Part shown: positions 49,493 through 62,603 of the stretch, piece by piece | Layout of the letters: the number at the start of each line of letters is the position of its first letter | Numbering within the stretch: the first letter of the stretch is position 1 | Assembly (NCBI GenBank): GCA_963402885.1 | Contig: OY727102.1 | Coordinates: 8,308,001 to 8,372,000, forward strand | Source: Antedon bifida | Lineage: Eukaryota; Echinodermata; Crinoidea; Comatulida; Antedonidae | Reading direction: 5' to 3' | DNA: 64,000 nt | Notes under the pieces: generated by a model | What the model was told of the DNA's origin: nothing | Database searches by the model: none | What the model saw: the letters and a program-made list of their open reading frames with translations, nothing else | Program-made: the position numbers and the translations under genes

Positions 49493-49959
49493 ATGAAAGT
49501 ATGTTTAACATGTTCTTAAAAAAGGAAATATGTAAAGTTTACACACTTTCATAAGCGCAGCAAAAACGTCTTTACTATCTGTATCATTGTGAAATTAAAA
49601 AAACACTTTGTCACGTTATTTGAATGTTTCTGGTTATTTTATCTAAATATAATATAGGCCTACTGATGCAAACTACATGAAATTAGACGTCAATTCCTTC
49701 CATCCTTGCTCATTTCCTCCAATTTTAATGCGTTTAACAATATTTTCCTTTTAGACCAGTAATTCAAATTATAATAGTAACGATTGCACAACCTTAGAAC
49801 CACAAGTAGCCGATAATTCGACGATAAACGGCTATACTGCATTGAAACACTGGTTTTCTTCAGATTACCGAAGTTAAGCAACGTTGTGTCCGGTCCGGTG
49901 CAACTAACACAACTTACTAACTAACTAAACTAAGAACTCAAGCTTAGTCTTTAACTTTC

Positions 49960-50379
49960 ATATCCAATCTCCCGTACCTGGAAATATATCTCTTCAAACA
50001 ACTGAACTCAATAGTTCCTCTTTTCACTTTTTGAAGCTCTAGACTCAGGGGCTCCAATCCCACTTCTAAGATCAAACAACTCCAAGACAAAGCTAAACGT
50101 ATCTTTCTCCACCTTTCTCCTACTACTCATTTAAATTCTTCTCACTTCACCATTGCTAACACCCTTCCCCTTCATAACCAATATCGATATTAACTGCCTA
50201 TCTTTTAAAGCTCTCCATAATCTTGCTCCCAAAACTTCCAATTACTGACTATGATCACTTCTAATGCATTGCGCATATAGCACCACGGCAGATCATCACT
50301 AAAACGGTGACCTCCTTATCCCCAGCTACTTGGAACTTTTTTCAGTCTTTTAGCTTCAGTTATCATCCTCGACACTGTA
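49960..50379 (+). pseudogene. L2-like LINE C-terminal remnant
   Basis: Frame pieces read LYNQYR-like, KALHNLAPKTSN-like and LSPATWNFFQSFSF, the C-terminal order of L2/CR1 reverse transcriptases (FK.LH.LAP.Y... then AP..WN.LP). Several stops. The call depends on weak motif order. Confidence 0.4.
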
Positions 50380-50491
50380 CTAACAAGGCCAACAGCCATA
50401 AGTCGCGTGCTAAAACGCATAGTGATACCGGACCGACAGACAGACCGACCGACATAGTGAACTATAGAGTCGCGTCCACGCGACTAAAAAC
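50380..50491 (-). repeat. Dispersed GTCGCGTGGACGCGAC repeat (copy 2)
   Basis: Inverse complement of 32612-32725: CTAACAAGGCCAACAGCCAT, GATACCGGACCGACAGACAG and the terminal palindrome AGTCGCGTCCACGCGACT. Confidence 0.85.
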
Positions 50492-50619
50492 ATACCGTAC
50501 AGTCAAAGTCAAGCATTACGTAGTAGCAGACGTATCTGTTCTTCAGATTTAGATTTTCAGAAGAACTTACCGGACATCCGGAATAGAAATTACAAGAAGG
50601 AATACAGCGAAACTGCTAT

Positions 50620-51600
50620 AAAGAAAGCAAAAGATATTCCTCGATGCCAAACTCTGGCGTATACAAACCACGTCAGCCAAATTCGACCAGAGTGCCATTG
50701 GTAGTCACAACCTATTACCCTAGGTTGCCTCTATTACGGGCTATTATTGAGAAACATATGCCCATTCTACAGTTCACAGAACGTGTTTTTCTGGAACCAC
50801 CCATTATTGCATTTCGTAGGCCTCCCAACCTTAGTGATATATTAGTCAGATCCAAATTTAAGAGTGAAATTAACTCTCATGACAGCCAAAATTTGGGCAG
50901 TCACCTTTGCGGCAAATCTTGCAAAACTTTTTCATTGGTTGACTCTAGTGAAAAATTTAAGAGTAACCAAACTGGCCGCATTTTTTGGATAAGACAATCA
51001 ATTGTCTAACCAAAAACGTCATTTATCTCAGATACTGTAATATTTGTGGTAAACAGTACGTCGGGGAAACAAACAAATACGCTCCGTATGAGAATGACAC
51101 AACAAAGATCAGCTATCAAAACAATAAAGCTTGATCAACCTGTTGCCGAACATTTTAATTTAGCTGGTCACTCGATTGCAAATTTCTGAGTTATTGCAAT
51201 AGACCACGATGTCAAATGGAGCGACAAAACTTGCAAAGAAAAAGAAAACCACTGGGAATTACTACTTAAAACCACAAAACCCTTTGAACTTAACATTAGG
51301 AACATACTCCCAGATCGGGAACATTGAAATTCCTAAATTTAAGTTTCAATGTTAATCAACATTTTAGCTCTTTTTTAGTTCCATTCCAAAATTGTTTATA
51401 TCTACCAAGCTATCTTCTTTGTTTTCTACCCTTACTATCTCCACCCTCTATTAACCAGCCTGTATCTGCTTTGTTGTATTTTTTTTATTCCTGTCCACTA
51501 AGGCACTGCTTGCCTGTTCTTAACTATTGACTTTTTCCAAGTACTTCCACTTGCACTGATGAAGAGCTAGTGTTCCCGAAAGCTCTGCTAACTTTTCTGG
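50620..51600 (+). pseudogene. Second Penelope-like family, C-terminal linker and GIY-YIG remnant
   Basis: 50644-51009 reads LPLLRAIIEKHMPILQFTER, then EPPIIAFRRPPNLSDILVRS, a linker typical of Penelope-like elements between RT and nuclease. After a frame change comes YCNICGKQYVGETNK (GIY-YIG, 51030-51090) and a long tail reading AEHFNLAGHSIANF and WELLLKTTKPFELNIRN. The 3' end has CTGATGAAGAGCTAGTGTTC and CCGAAAGCTCTGC, analogous to the GATGATG...CGAAAC end of the first family. Sequence differs from copies 1 and 2, so this is a separate family. Dead by frameshifts and stops. Confidence 0.7.
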
Positions 51601-51604
51601 CTGT

Positions 51605-52475
51605 TTTACTTTATCGTTTTGATTTAGCCTTTCGCTTTTTCTTTGTATCTCCATTGAGATCCAGCCACTGATATCCACAGCAGGGGCGGACCCAGGGGTG
51701 TTGCCCTAGTTGCCCAGGCAACACCATACATTTCATACTAAATGTTTTTTGCATGCCACTAAATTAAAATGTTGATCCTATTTCATTGTATGCTATATAC
51801 TGTAATCAGGGAGGTATAAAAATATATTATTGTTATTATACCCCCTGTTGTTGTAATAACGATTGGGATTTTAATAATTTACTTTTCAATATTTATAAAA
51901 AATACATTCACATTATAAACGAATGGCCGCTAAATTGAAATTGTTAGTGGTTGTTTACGCTATTTGCTGATTGCGGTGGGCAAATGAATCTCTTCGAATT
52001 ATGTTCACAATTTACTATGGCTTTGAGGAAGGATCGTTGTATAGTGTCAAGTTTGGTTTTCTACATTGACGTTGCAATGATTGATAAACTCCGCGGTAAA
52101 TCTGGTTATCTATTGGCGAAGGTTGCCGGATTTCCGAGAAGGAATTTCGGAATTGTTCGGGTGTTGCACGAATGAAAAATTTTTCCGACAAACAATGGTC
52201 GTGGAAGATTCTAGGACCACCGGTAGTGTTTTCATGAAAACAAATGTTATCAACTACATGCCAACAACATGTTAAATGTTGTTTGGATATTTAATTGTTC
52301 GTTTCATGCAATTTTTAGTAAAAAACTGCCGAATTTAGAATGAATGAATGTAGAATTCGTCCTTTAATGTGCAATACCACTCGATGTAGGAAATAATTTG
52401 TCCACAACTCTATTTCTGTTTCCAACACAACATTTCAAAGATAGTTTGTTTACTTGTTTACTACTGTATATAGTT
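51605..52475. other. Intergenic, no gene recognised
   Basis: Contains CAGGGGCGGACCCAGGGGTG at 51683, which resembles one end of a hAT-type MITE; the matching end was not found. Open frames at 51951-52275 have no supported domain. Confidence 0.35.
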
Positions 52476-52479
52476 TTAA

Positions 52480-52604
52480 TGTATTGTATTGATATTTTTA
52501 ATATTTTATATATTGTATGTGTTTTTAAGCATCAAGGAAAAACCAATTTCATGTTCGCCTTGTTGTGTTCATGACAATAAAGAGTTATCTTATCTTATCT
52601 TAAT
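52480..52604 (+). mobile_element. LINE 3' end with (ATCTT)n tail
   Basis: TTCATGTTCGCCTTGTTGTG, TTCATGACAATAAAGAG, then repeated TTATC units. This is a common 3' end of invertebrate CR1/L2-type elements. Confidence 0.6.
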
Positions 52605-53181
52605 AAACAGTTCATTTTGTTTCAACCGGCCGCTACCGGTCGTGTTGTTGTTCACGAAGGATAGTTTATATTTCTATATTTAACTTGTCTCTGGTAAAAA
52701 AAAAATTAATTAAATGTAACAATTTATCCTATTAATAACATGTATTTTATACTAATTTATACCATAAAAACATTGGGCGTAGATTAGCACGCGGCAATGG
52801 CAAAGAATAGGCCATGCTGAGTAAACGCTTGGTTGTTTTTGTTGTTGCTTTTCGGCCTTTCTTTGTGAACTAATTTAAAATAAAATTTAAAAAAATGAAA
52901 TTAAATAATAATTTTCTGTAGAAGTGAACACTAGTACACTTGTTTGTTATTATCTATGTCTTATAAAATGTTTTATAATTGCAAAATATATTATCTATTA
53001 AATCAAGTCTTCTTTAGTCTGTATACATCCGCCCTTATGAGGGCGGGCATCACTCTCTGTTACAAATTTCTAATGCAAATGATTTAAGTAAGGAGGTCAG
53101 GAGGTCGTATTTGGTCATGCATATCGTGTCAACATGAAACGTGTTTGTTGTACTATCTATTGAACCAAACGAACGAAAATA

Positions 53182-53283
53182 ATGTCAGAAAATCAAAAAA
53201 TAAGTCTTGCCAAAAACTTAATTGCAGGTGGATTTGGTGGAGTTTGTCTTGTGTTTGCTGGACATCCACTAGATACTATAAAG
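53182..53283 (+). CDS. SLC25A20: Mitochondrial carnitine/acylcarnitine carrier-like protein, first coding exon only
   Basis: The exon encodes 34 residues, [20 protein letters not shown] then [14 protein letters not shown], ending phase 0 at AAG|GTAGGT. It matches the N-terminus of the SLC25A20 carrier, which exchanges acylcarnitine for carnitine across the inner mitochondrial membrane. [10 protein letters not shown] opens TM1 and PLDTIK is the first half of the mitochondrial-carrier signature Px[DE]xx[KR]. Later exons are not in the window: nothing downstream to 64000 reads like the VRLQTQ continuation. A TIR element follows within 10 bases, then a larger transposon, so intron 1 would exceed 10.7 kb. 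The gene could also be broken. Identification rests on 34 residues but the match is strong. Confidence 0.8.
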
Positions 53284-53291
53284 GTAGGTAA

Positions 53292-56200
53292 AGCCTGGCT
53301 TTGTAACGCCAAATGAAGTGACATTGCCAAATGAGGTGCGCGTGGTCTGTATCGTACAAGGCTAGGTCACTTAATTTGGCAGCACGTTTCTGGCGAGCTA
53401 ATCGTGTTATTAAATATTGATATTATTTATTTCCAAATAAACACAAACTGAAAATTATTAACCTGAGTATTTCTAGCCTAATAATCTTTATTCATTATAT
53501 GAAATTAAACCATTATAACTGAAACATACGACGAAAATTTACGATTTTAGTGTAAAAAAACGAAAGGCACTGCCATCGAAAAATATAGAAAACTCGACAT
53601 GCATGATGGGAAGTCTATCGACCCCTTTCTAAGCAGCTGGAAAAGAAGACTACTCGTTTTAGCGCCAAAGGGAAGTGTCTGAAGTCACGTCTGCATGTTA
53701 TGCGGACATAGTCTGGGACAATTTGCCTTTAGGGCTAAAACGTTGATTGTTTGAGTTATGGGACGCCATTTCTGCATTATTTCCTAGTAATATTTTGATT
53801 TGACGTTCCTTTCGTCGGTACATTATTCCCGTTACTATTTTGTTCGTTTTTATGAATTTCTATGTTTATGTTTTCAAATTAAAATGATTATTCGTTGAAT
53901 ATGAATGTATCCCGTTATTCTATTGATTATATTGTATATATTTTTTTGTTTAACATTGCTTAACTATACAGTTTTCTAACGTTTTAGTTTCATTTTTAGT
54001 CAATTCCGTTTTTTTTAAAATGTATAATGTATGTTATTTATGTATTTTATTTATAAGTTCTTTAAGAATATGAGTTACATGATCACATTTATTTCACTTA
54101 TTATACCTACAGTATAACACTATATTTACTTTGATGTCTGAAACATTAAAACATAAATTCGGAATAATGGCGAACCTAAGTCGCAAATTGTTAGTTAGAT
54201 ATTTGTTATAATTTCATCATCTCATTTGTTACACGTGTGTGTGTGTGACCTATAATAAATAAATAAGGGATGGCAGGCTACAGGTAGGCCTACTTCGAGG
54301 GGAAATTCATCAGATTGTTTCATCAAAACAATAACTCATAAGGTCGGAAACATTTAGAACATAAATAGATAATGAAACCAAATTTTGAGATATTGCGTTG
54401 TTCTCTTTTGTTATCAATCTTTTCATGTCACGTACCGTAATAGAAGGTAACAGTTGAACATGCATATCACAATAAATAAATAATGGTAATTAACTAATTA
54501 ATTCACCAATCCTAATGGCATTTTCATCAAGTTTTAACAATCTTTGATGTCGGAAACATTCCCAATAATAGAGACTAATTTTGCAATATGTTAGATATTT
54601 TATTCAGCTGGTACTTTTTACCTTGATATCGGGAACATTTGAACATAAATTCGCAATAATGGATCATAATTGTGCAATGAAGTCGTGTCATCTTGTTCAT
54701 ATGATGTGGGAAAAAACTTTGGATGAGATATGGGGTATGGGGTGAGCGAAATTCTAAGCAAGCTAAATACATGATACTTATTTTGAGGTTGGAAAAAAGC
54801 ACGTGAATTCGCAAATAATTGAACCTAATTTTGCAATGAAGTCGTCATCTCATTTGTTCATATCGATGTGAGAAAATGTTTGGACGGGAATGTGGTGAGC
54901 GAAATTCTAAGCAAGCTAAATACATGAGTTATTTTAAGGTTGGGAACACAACGTGAATTCGCAAACAATTGAACGTAATTTTGCAATAAAGTCGTTTGTT
55001 CAGATCATATTACAATGTGGGAAAAAAGTTTGAGCGAAATTCTAAGCAAGTATTACTTCGAAGTCGGGGGAACAACCTTAAATTCGCAATAATGCAATGG
55101 AACCTAATTTTGCAATGAAGTCGGTCACCTTGTTTGATACGATGTTGGAAACACGTTTGGAGGGGTGGACGAAATTCTAGGAAGCTAAATACAGTTAGTT
55201 ATAACACTAATTATTTTGAGGTCGGGAATATTAGAATTTATACCTAAATGGAACCTAATTTTGCAATGGAGATTGCATGCGTTATTTTCATTTCGGTTGT
55301 TCGTTCCATCAATTATACGTCGTACATAATGTGGAACATGCATGCACTGTTATACTTTGTGGGGTGATGAGAGTGGGATGCTACTGTAATCAAGTTAATA
55401 TATTATTTATTGACATACAGTAATTTAATTAGCTATATCGATGGAATAGTAGATTAGGCCTATATTTACACATTTGCAGCCTTCACTATTTATATTTAAA
55501 AGCAATATGCTATATAACATTGAATCACGGTGAAACATATAACAATAAAGAAACAAGTATAGAAAAATGGTTAGCTTTAAGAAATACTATTATGCTAATA
55601 TAATTTCTAATTTGCTACGATTATCAGAAAAGGAATTCACTGTGATACGAGTTACAGGTGGTACTGATCTGATTTTATTTCGTTTCATCTTGTATATAAA
55701 TTACATTGTATAATCCGGGTTGTAAAATGAAAACAAACAAATGAAAATCTCACAAATTCTTTATGTGTAAAATATTTTAAAACGAGATATAGATGATAAT
55801 GATGATCATTATCAAGTGTATAGAAAAATATGAACATTAATGAAATAGGAGGTAAAATACGGAATTGATAAATGTAAAAATGTTACTGATGAATTGTAAC
55901 GACATTGGGAATTAACAAATGTGTTAAATAATATGTTTGCGACACAAAAGAGAGAAAAAAAGCTATCGATGGAATGGTGGGTACAAAATCCATGATAATT
56001 TAGCTACTTAGCTGAAATAAATTCGACGGGAACCTGATTTCACAAGAGGACCTCTTATATGAGTTTGTGAGGACTCCGTTTATAGAGGACATCTTAATAT
56101 CTGTTCTAAAAACTCCTTAATATCAGTTCCAGAATTAACCTTAATATCAGTTCTTTTCTTATGAAGAATCTGGGCAATTTACAATCAAGCAACAACACCA

Positions 56201-56777
56201 CATAATTCTACGTGAATTCTACTGTACGTGAACTAGCCTTAATACCGCCTGATTACGGTATATAGGCCTACAGTATTAGCTTCAGAATAAATGACGACGC
56301 ATTCTACAGATATTTAAAAAAATGAAAATATTAAATTGGCTTCGTCGAAATGTTGTACCTTGATAGACAGACCCCCAAGCACAGGTAAATCCTCAGATTC
56401 TGCTTGATCACAGACAATCTGCACTGCAGCACAACTAAAAAGCAGTAAAAAGATTTTGGCACACAAGGCGTATCATATAATTTGCGGACCATGACCGAAG
56501 CACTTCCGCTTGGATCTATTCGACGAAAATCAAAAAAGGATAACTATTTTCTGCTTTATATTTAATTTAATGTAATGGTGATCTAATAACAGGCGTAACA
56601 ACACATAATACATATTGTAGTTTAATACTGGCTTAAATATGATTGTTTTATATAAACTGTATTTAAAAAAATGACAATAGAACTTCATTTTGCAATAGTA
56701 CCTAATTTGGCGCCTTAGACGCCAAATTAAGTGCGGTACCTCATTTGGCAGCGGTACCTCATTTGGCGTGACAGGCT
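53292..56777. mobile_element. 3.5-kb TIR element with subterminal repeats, in SLC25A20-like intron 1
   Basis: Ends AGCCTG/CAGGCT, followed on both sides by inverted repeats of the motif GCCAAATGAGGT and a CACTTAATTTGGC segment (left 53300-53390, right 56700-56777 in inverse complement). Multiple copies of the motif at each end resemble transposase-binding subterminal repeats. The interior has no intact frame and holds tandem repeats. No target duplication was found. Superfamily unknown. Confidence 0.65.
54125..55270. repeat. Degenerate satellite-like array, units ~120-210 bp
   Basis: Recurring order: GAGGTCGGGAACAT-like, AATTCGCAATAATGGA-like, CCTAATTTTGCAATGAAGTC, then GGTGAGCGAAATTCTAAGCA and AGCTAAATACATGA. 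At least seven degenerate units, with uneven length and missing parts. Confidence 0.8.
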
Positions 56778-56779
56778 TC

Positions 56780-57600
56780 TTTCTGCAGACTGTTGTTGGC
56801 ATATCCCTCCAGTTCCTCCTCCTGACCTGACCACCCTGGCTGGCGTTATCCCTGCTGACAAATCCGGGATGCATTATTTTTTTTCCTATGCAATTAAGGT
56901 AGAAATCATGAATAATTCATTACCTTAATTATTTTCTATTATAAAGAATTGTAAGATAGCTGATCTACTTCCTAAATATACTAAATCTAACCCTATAAAT
57001 AATCTCTCTCAACTATTAAAAGAAAACATGTTCTTGGAAAACCTCGAACTAGACCAAACATTTCGGTTGGCAAATTATTTAATCTCTCTGCATCAGAGCC
57101 ATATATAGAGAGAGTTCCAACTTTGCGTTCACGGATTTTAGAAAGTCACATGGTGTGCACGCCGGCCATGTTTGTGTCCAACTATTCCTATGTAGCGTAT
57201 GGAGTCGAGTCATTTGCTTAAAAAATGTATAACATTCACAAGGCTTTAAATATCGAATTTAATATCAAAACAATCAATTTGTTTAAAGGTTTTTGTTAAG
57301 ATAATAACGAAATCATAAAGTTACTGCGAACATGATTTTAAACAACAAAATGTAAAAACAATGCATTACTATAGAGAATCGCTGTACAAACTAAACGCGC
57401 ACGCGTAGAGTGTGCATGGAGCGCACAACCAGAGCCGTTCCGAAATTGCTATTTTTGTTGTTTTAAGAGAGCCAGTCACTAAAAATCAAACATTAGGTGG
57501 CAAGGGTCAAAATTTCGAATTGTCTCATATTTTGCACATTGGTAGACCTTGATGTAAGTAAACCTGATGTGTAGTTTGTTTGGTAAAATATCGCTTAGTT
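56780..57600. other. No gene recognised; left flank of the large transposon
   Basis: Includes a GC-richer piece (56795-56875) reading weakly as CCTCCTCCTGACCTGACCAC and a segment near 57120-57200 of higher GC. The true left end of the next element lies here or at 57613 and could not be fixed because the matching right end is off the window. Confidence 0.3.
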
Positions 57601-58562
57601 TTCGAGAAAATCGAAAAATAACGATTTTCGGCCAATTTTGTTAATTTTTGGTGTATAATTTACATTAAGTTTAACAGCCTCTGGAAGCCAAATGTAGCAA
57701 TCTAGCGTTTTAATATTTTACACTTACGTTAACTAGCATCTTGACAATAATTTAGTAAAGTTTCAAAAAATTTGATGAAATTTTAAGATTTTTACTAATT
57801 AATTACTAATTAGCATATATAAAACTCTTAAAAAGTAGGTTAAAAACAAACGCGTTTTTTTTTCATGTGCGACGAATTTTTTTAAAATAAAAAAATCATC
57901 AATCTAAAGTTTAGATACTAATATTTATGAATCAAGTAAAAAAAATTTGGGGAAACTATTTTGCGCTCCGCGCCAGAGCCACAAAGTTGTAAGAAATTCA
58001 AAGATTTTATCTGTCGGCAAGATCAATCAGATGCACCTATTGTTATCTATTTAGCAATCTAAGTCGCTTTGAGCTAAACTTTTATTACGCGAAACAAAAT
58101 TGAAAGATAAACTGAAAGTTCCTGGAATAATTTTGAATTAAGTTGCAATTTAAACACAAACTAAAAATACGTTTCTGGTAAAATTTCAATTACTAATCAA
58201 TATACAAAATTAAGCAATTAACTAAAAATCACTCGCTTATTCTTTGTCAAACCACATTATTATAAATTATTCCATCCTCTCATAGTTTATAGGATAAAAC
58301 TGAAAAACACATTTGTTTTAACTTGTTATCGTTTTCCTGTTTGTCGAACCTGGTCGAACTTACTCAGCGAGAATGTTTCAAAACATTAACCACAGTAGAC
58401 AAAACACTTTACTGCATATATTCGATAGACAACGATATCTTCATTGGCGTTGACAACGGAACTGAATTGTTATCCATTTTAGTTTATGTCTTACAATGTA
58501 AAGACGTGTTGAAAATAATTTTTATATATACTTATTGTCTGATGGCTTTAAGTTCAAACAAG

Positions 58563-61500
58563 ATGGAGATTTCATGTTCTTTTAAATCGGTTGTTGGCGG
58601 AGCTTGTGGATTCGATAGAAAAGACCGCAAACAGAGCACTGAAGTCCTACCTTTACAAGCATGCCAGAAGGAAATCGCTGCACACAGACACATGTTTAGG
58701 TTTACGGGCATCGATAGTGAGGTAGACCTAATTCTTAGTCGAGCAGCCATGTTTACCTTGCCCGCTGATATACATAGTTGGACTGTTTGTCCCTTGCATC
58801 GATCGGAACTTGGCTTAGGTTGGTCTCGAGGAAATAACAACAGATGTAGAGTGCCGCCTGATCTCTCTAATCACATCCAAAGCAAAGGAAAGGGACCCAA
58901 GTGCGATAGGGGTATTAGCAAAGAAGATTCGCAACTAATATTAAAGAAAACAGGAACTTTCCTGCAAGTTGGTTCAGGTAAATATAATTTAATTTTTATA
59001 TTTTTATATATTTAATGTAATTTAAACTGTTAAATAAAACCCTGTAAGTAAATGTTTTTACGCTTTTTATCAGGTATCTGTTCAACTTGCCGTAAGATGC
59101 TGAAGTCATTGTTACCTGTAACCTCGAACACTGAAACAAATAACCCTAGTCTCGTCGATCAGATGAGCGCACTAACAACTGTAAGTTAAAAAATACCGTA
59201 CAGTATGACATTTATGAATACGCATTTATTGGCGGAAAGATTAAGTAAATAATGTGTTTCATGTTACTTTGTTCATTTTTTTTCGGATGTTGGTGGTAGG
59301 AGGTATATTTTCTGCATTCCCTGCCATTGTCATCATCATTTTATATATATCACGAATCAGTGCGTCAATAATTGAATCAAAGTCAGTAGTAATTTTTTAC
59401 CAATATTATTCTTATTTTCAGGAAAGTAATAAGGATGAGTTTTACATGTCATTAGCCACTCCAACTTGTCAAACACCGGCGTGTGATGTTATGGATACTC
59501 AAATGAGCCTATATCAATTTTGCGATCCAACTTTTGCTTCAGCTACCTCAGAAGATGAATCAATTCAATCTACACCAAGAGAAAAATTAAATGCATTTCT
59601 CAATTCAAGGGACGTCAGTCCAATTAGATATCCTTTATCTGCACCGCTGGAGCAAGTTTCAGACCGTACTAAACGTTTCCACATGCGCAAGGCTCGTCAA
59701 GTTGTCTCTATGTGCCTGGAAGAAATCGCACCTGGTCAGTCGACTACTCTACTTGAAGGCTTATCAAGTGATAAAACCACAGAAGCTGACGAAAGAACCG
59801 ATTCTTCTCTATTAGATGCTCTATCAGAATGCTATCTTCATACTAACCACTGGAGTACAAGACGTCAGATTTTATCGATCATGGTTGATAAGGTTACCTT
59901 CAAGGAACTGCAGAAATGGATACCTAACTTGACTAGATACCGTTTTAACGTGGCCAAACACCATTTATTGTTACATGGTAGAGGTTCTGTAATTCAACCT
60001 CTAAAGAACACTAGAGTATGCGTACAGCCAGGGAAAATTGACCACTTTGTTACCTTTATAACAAGTTCTCAAGTTATACAAGACTTGCCATTTGGAGAAA
60101 AAACTCTAAAACTTTCTACAGACAGAGTTATAAAAATCCCAAATGTTGTGCGTAATCTTATCCCAGAACAATGTATTCTTCAATACGAGAGTTACTGTCA
60201 AGAGAAGAATTTTCAACCTATGAGCCGCAGTACATTGCGTAGAGTTCTCAGTGTTTGTTCTGCTTCTGTACGCAAATCCTTACAGGGCCTTGATTATATC
60301 TCTGCCAATGGTGGAAAAGCCTTCGATGACCTGGAGAACATCGTTGATAAGCTGGGAGATTGCTATGAAATGGGTTTGACTTGGGCCAAACAAACAAACC
60401 AAAAACTTAAAGATGCCAAGCGCTACCTAAAAGGTGACTATAAGGTAATAACAATCTTGTTTAAATATCTTGATAACTGCTACAGTATAAATAGAAAAAC
60501 AATATAATAAAAAAGGCAAAGTAGCGCGTTGTATGTTGCTCAGTAAAGCATGTAAGAAACATTCAAGACTAATTACATTTTTTATACAATTCCTTTTATA
60601 TATTATTGCAGATTCACATTTCTAACCATTCTGAAGTTGCCGATCATTGTAGGGCGTATGCTCTTAGTTCTTGCGAAGACAAATATTACCAGACTGTCTG
60701 TGATCATGACCACAATGCAAGATGTGACAGATGTCGTATATTTCCAGAAGCTTTGTCTGAAATTCTTGAAGCTTTAAACGAAGTGCGCTGCTCTTCTGAA
60801 GAAAAAGATGACATGGAGTACGTAATTACACGGTCAGTCCAAGACATCGAGACGTGGAAGGCGCATATCTTAAGATCCATTAACCAAGACGCTGCACGAC
60901 ATGATATTTTAGGAGATTTGAATCCTGGTTGTGCCCTAATTGTTTTAGACTGGGCGATGAAGTTTGTACCACGTAAATACCGCGAAAGCCAAAGAGACTG
61001 GTTTGGAAAGCGTGGACTTCCGTGGCACATAACGGTCTTGACGAAAAAGAATAAAGATAGAGAGGTACAGATGCTTACGTTTGTGCATATTTTTAAATCT
61101 TGCAGTCAGGATAGTACTACTGTTGTGGCAATCATCGACGATGTGTTGAGGCAGCTGCCATCTATTGCACCCGATATACACTCTGTGTATCTGCGTCAAG
61201 ATAATGCAGGATGCTACCACTCTGCCCTAACATTACTCTCGTTACCAAAGATAGCGAAAGAAACGAAGATCAAAATCCGACGTATTGATTTTTCGGACCC
61301 TCAAGGGGGGAAGGGCGCATGTGACCGCAAGGCAGCCCATATCAAAAATCACATGAATAAATATCTTAATTCAGGAAAAGATATTGAAAATCCAGAGCAG
61401 ATGAAGGCAGCAATTGAGTCCTTTGGAGGCATTCCTGGAGTGAAAGTCATAGTTTGTGCTTTACCTACTGGTACTATTTGTGCAGCAGGGAAATGGAAAG

Positions 61501-62603
61501 GCGTGAGTCACATCAACAACATAGAGTTCGGAAGCAGGTCCATGAAGGTCTGGATGGCGTATGGTATTGGTGCAGGACAAAATCTACTTTTGAGTAAATT
61601 CTGTGTGCCCTCGAAACTACCCAATTTAATTCATAACAAGGATACAACGTCTGATCAAAATCAAGTATCATTTATTACAGTAAAAGCAAGAATACAAGCC
61701 AAGACATCTCATGAAGAACAAGCTGATATAAATGACGACGAACAAATAGAAAGTGAAGAAAGTCCTGGCACCCCCAGCAAACTGTTCTTTTGTCGCGAAC
61801 AAGGTTGCATTAGGTCATATCAGAGATACTCTTCCCTAGAGAAACACTTAGATTATGAAAATCACAAGAACGCACTAGAACATGAAACACTATATGACAG
61901 GGCAATGAAATTATACGCAACACAACTAGAAGAGGGTACTTCTAAAAATCCAGAACCAACAAGAACCAACGATTTGCCACGGTTTGACATTGGCCCCGAC
62001 CTGCAAATGGGCTGGGCGTTAAAGTCCTCTGCAAAAAAAACCCGATTTTCTGTTCCACAGAAAACCTACCTTATTGATGTTTTTGACGTTGGAGAGCAGA
62101 CAGGACAGAAAGCTGATCCATGTGATGTCTCACGAGAGATGAGATCGGCCAGGCACAGCGATGGTTCACATCTATTTAGCAAGAGTGAATTTTTAACAGC
62201 ACAGCAGATTGCAAGTTTTTTCTCACGCTTAGCTAAAAAAAGGAGGACAGATGCAGCCGTTCATGATGATGATGACGAAGATGATGATTACGATAGTATT
62301 GAAGATGGTGACGAAGTCCAAGAAAATGGAGACGATTCAAAAACGGAAAAAGAAAGAGAAATTCAAATTTTGTCGCAAACCGTACTGGACACAATAGGCT
62401 TGCAGCATCCAATAATGTTTGAAAGGCATAATATTTGTGAACTGAAAGCTCAAGAAAAACTCTCCAGATTCTCTTTGCCAATGTTGCAAGAAATGTGTAC
62501 TTCTCTTGAACTTGATACCACAGATATAACCATAAAGCGCAAGAAGCCATACATTGATTTGCTGGGAAAGCTGGTTTCCACGTGCAGTTGCTCGATTGAT
62601 TAA
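58563..62603 (+). CDS. Intact transposase-like protein of a long-TIR element, 1,178 aa, four exons
   Basis: Exons 58563-58977, 59074-59180, 59422-60444 and 60612-62603 join in phase with GT-AG borders and no internal stop. N-terminal Cys/His region: CSFKSVVGGACGF, VCPLHRSELGLGW, CSTCRK (139-146). Exon 4 holds the probable catalytic core: VLDWAMKF (Asp628), DWFGKRGLPWH, a FVHIFKSCSQDS block, VYLRQDNAGCYHS (Asp712), DFSDPQGGKGACDRKAAH (Asp753) and NIEFGSRSMKVW. The spacing suggests an RNase-H-fold DD(E/D) transposase; this is inference. Then a C2H2 finger (Cys909, Cys914, His927, His933), an acidic run (1066-1092) and a SAP-like end (1130-1171). The start at 58563 precedes the conserved N-terminus; upstream in-frame ATGs at 58542 and 58323 are possible. 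Similar uncharacterised proteins occur in cnidarian and echinoderm genomes as I recall. Host domestication is unlikely given the flanking inverted repeats. Confidence 0.85.
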
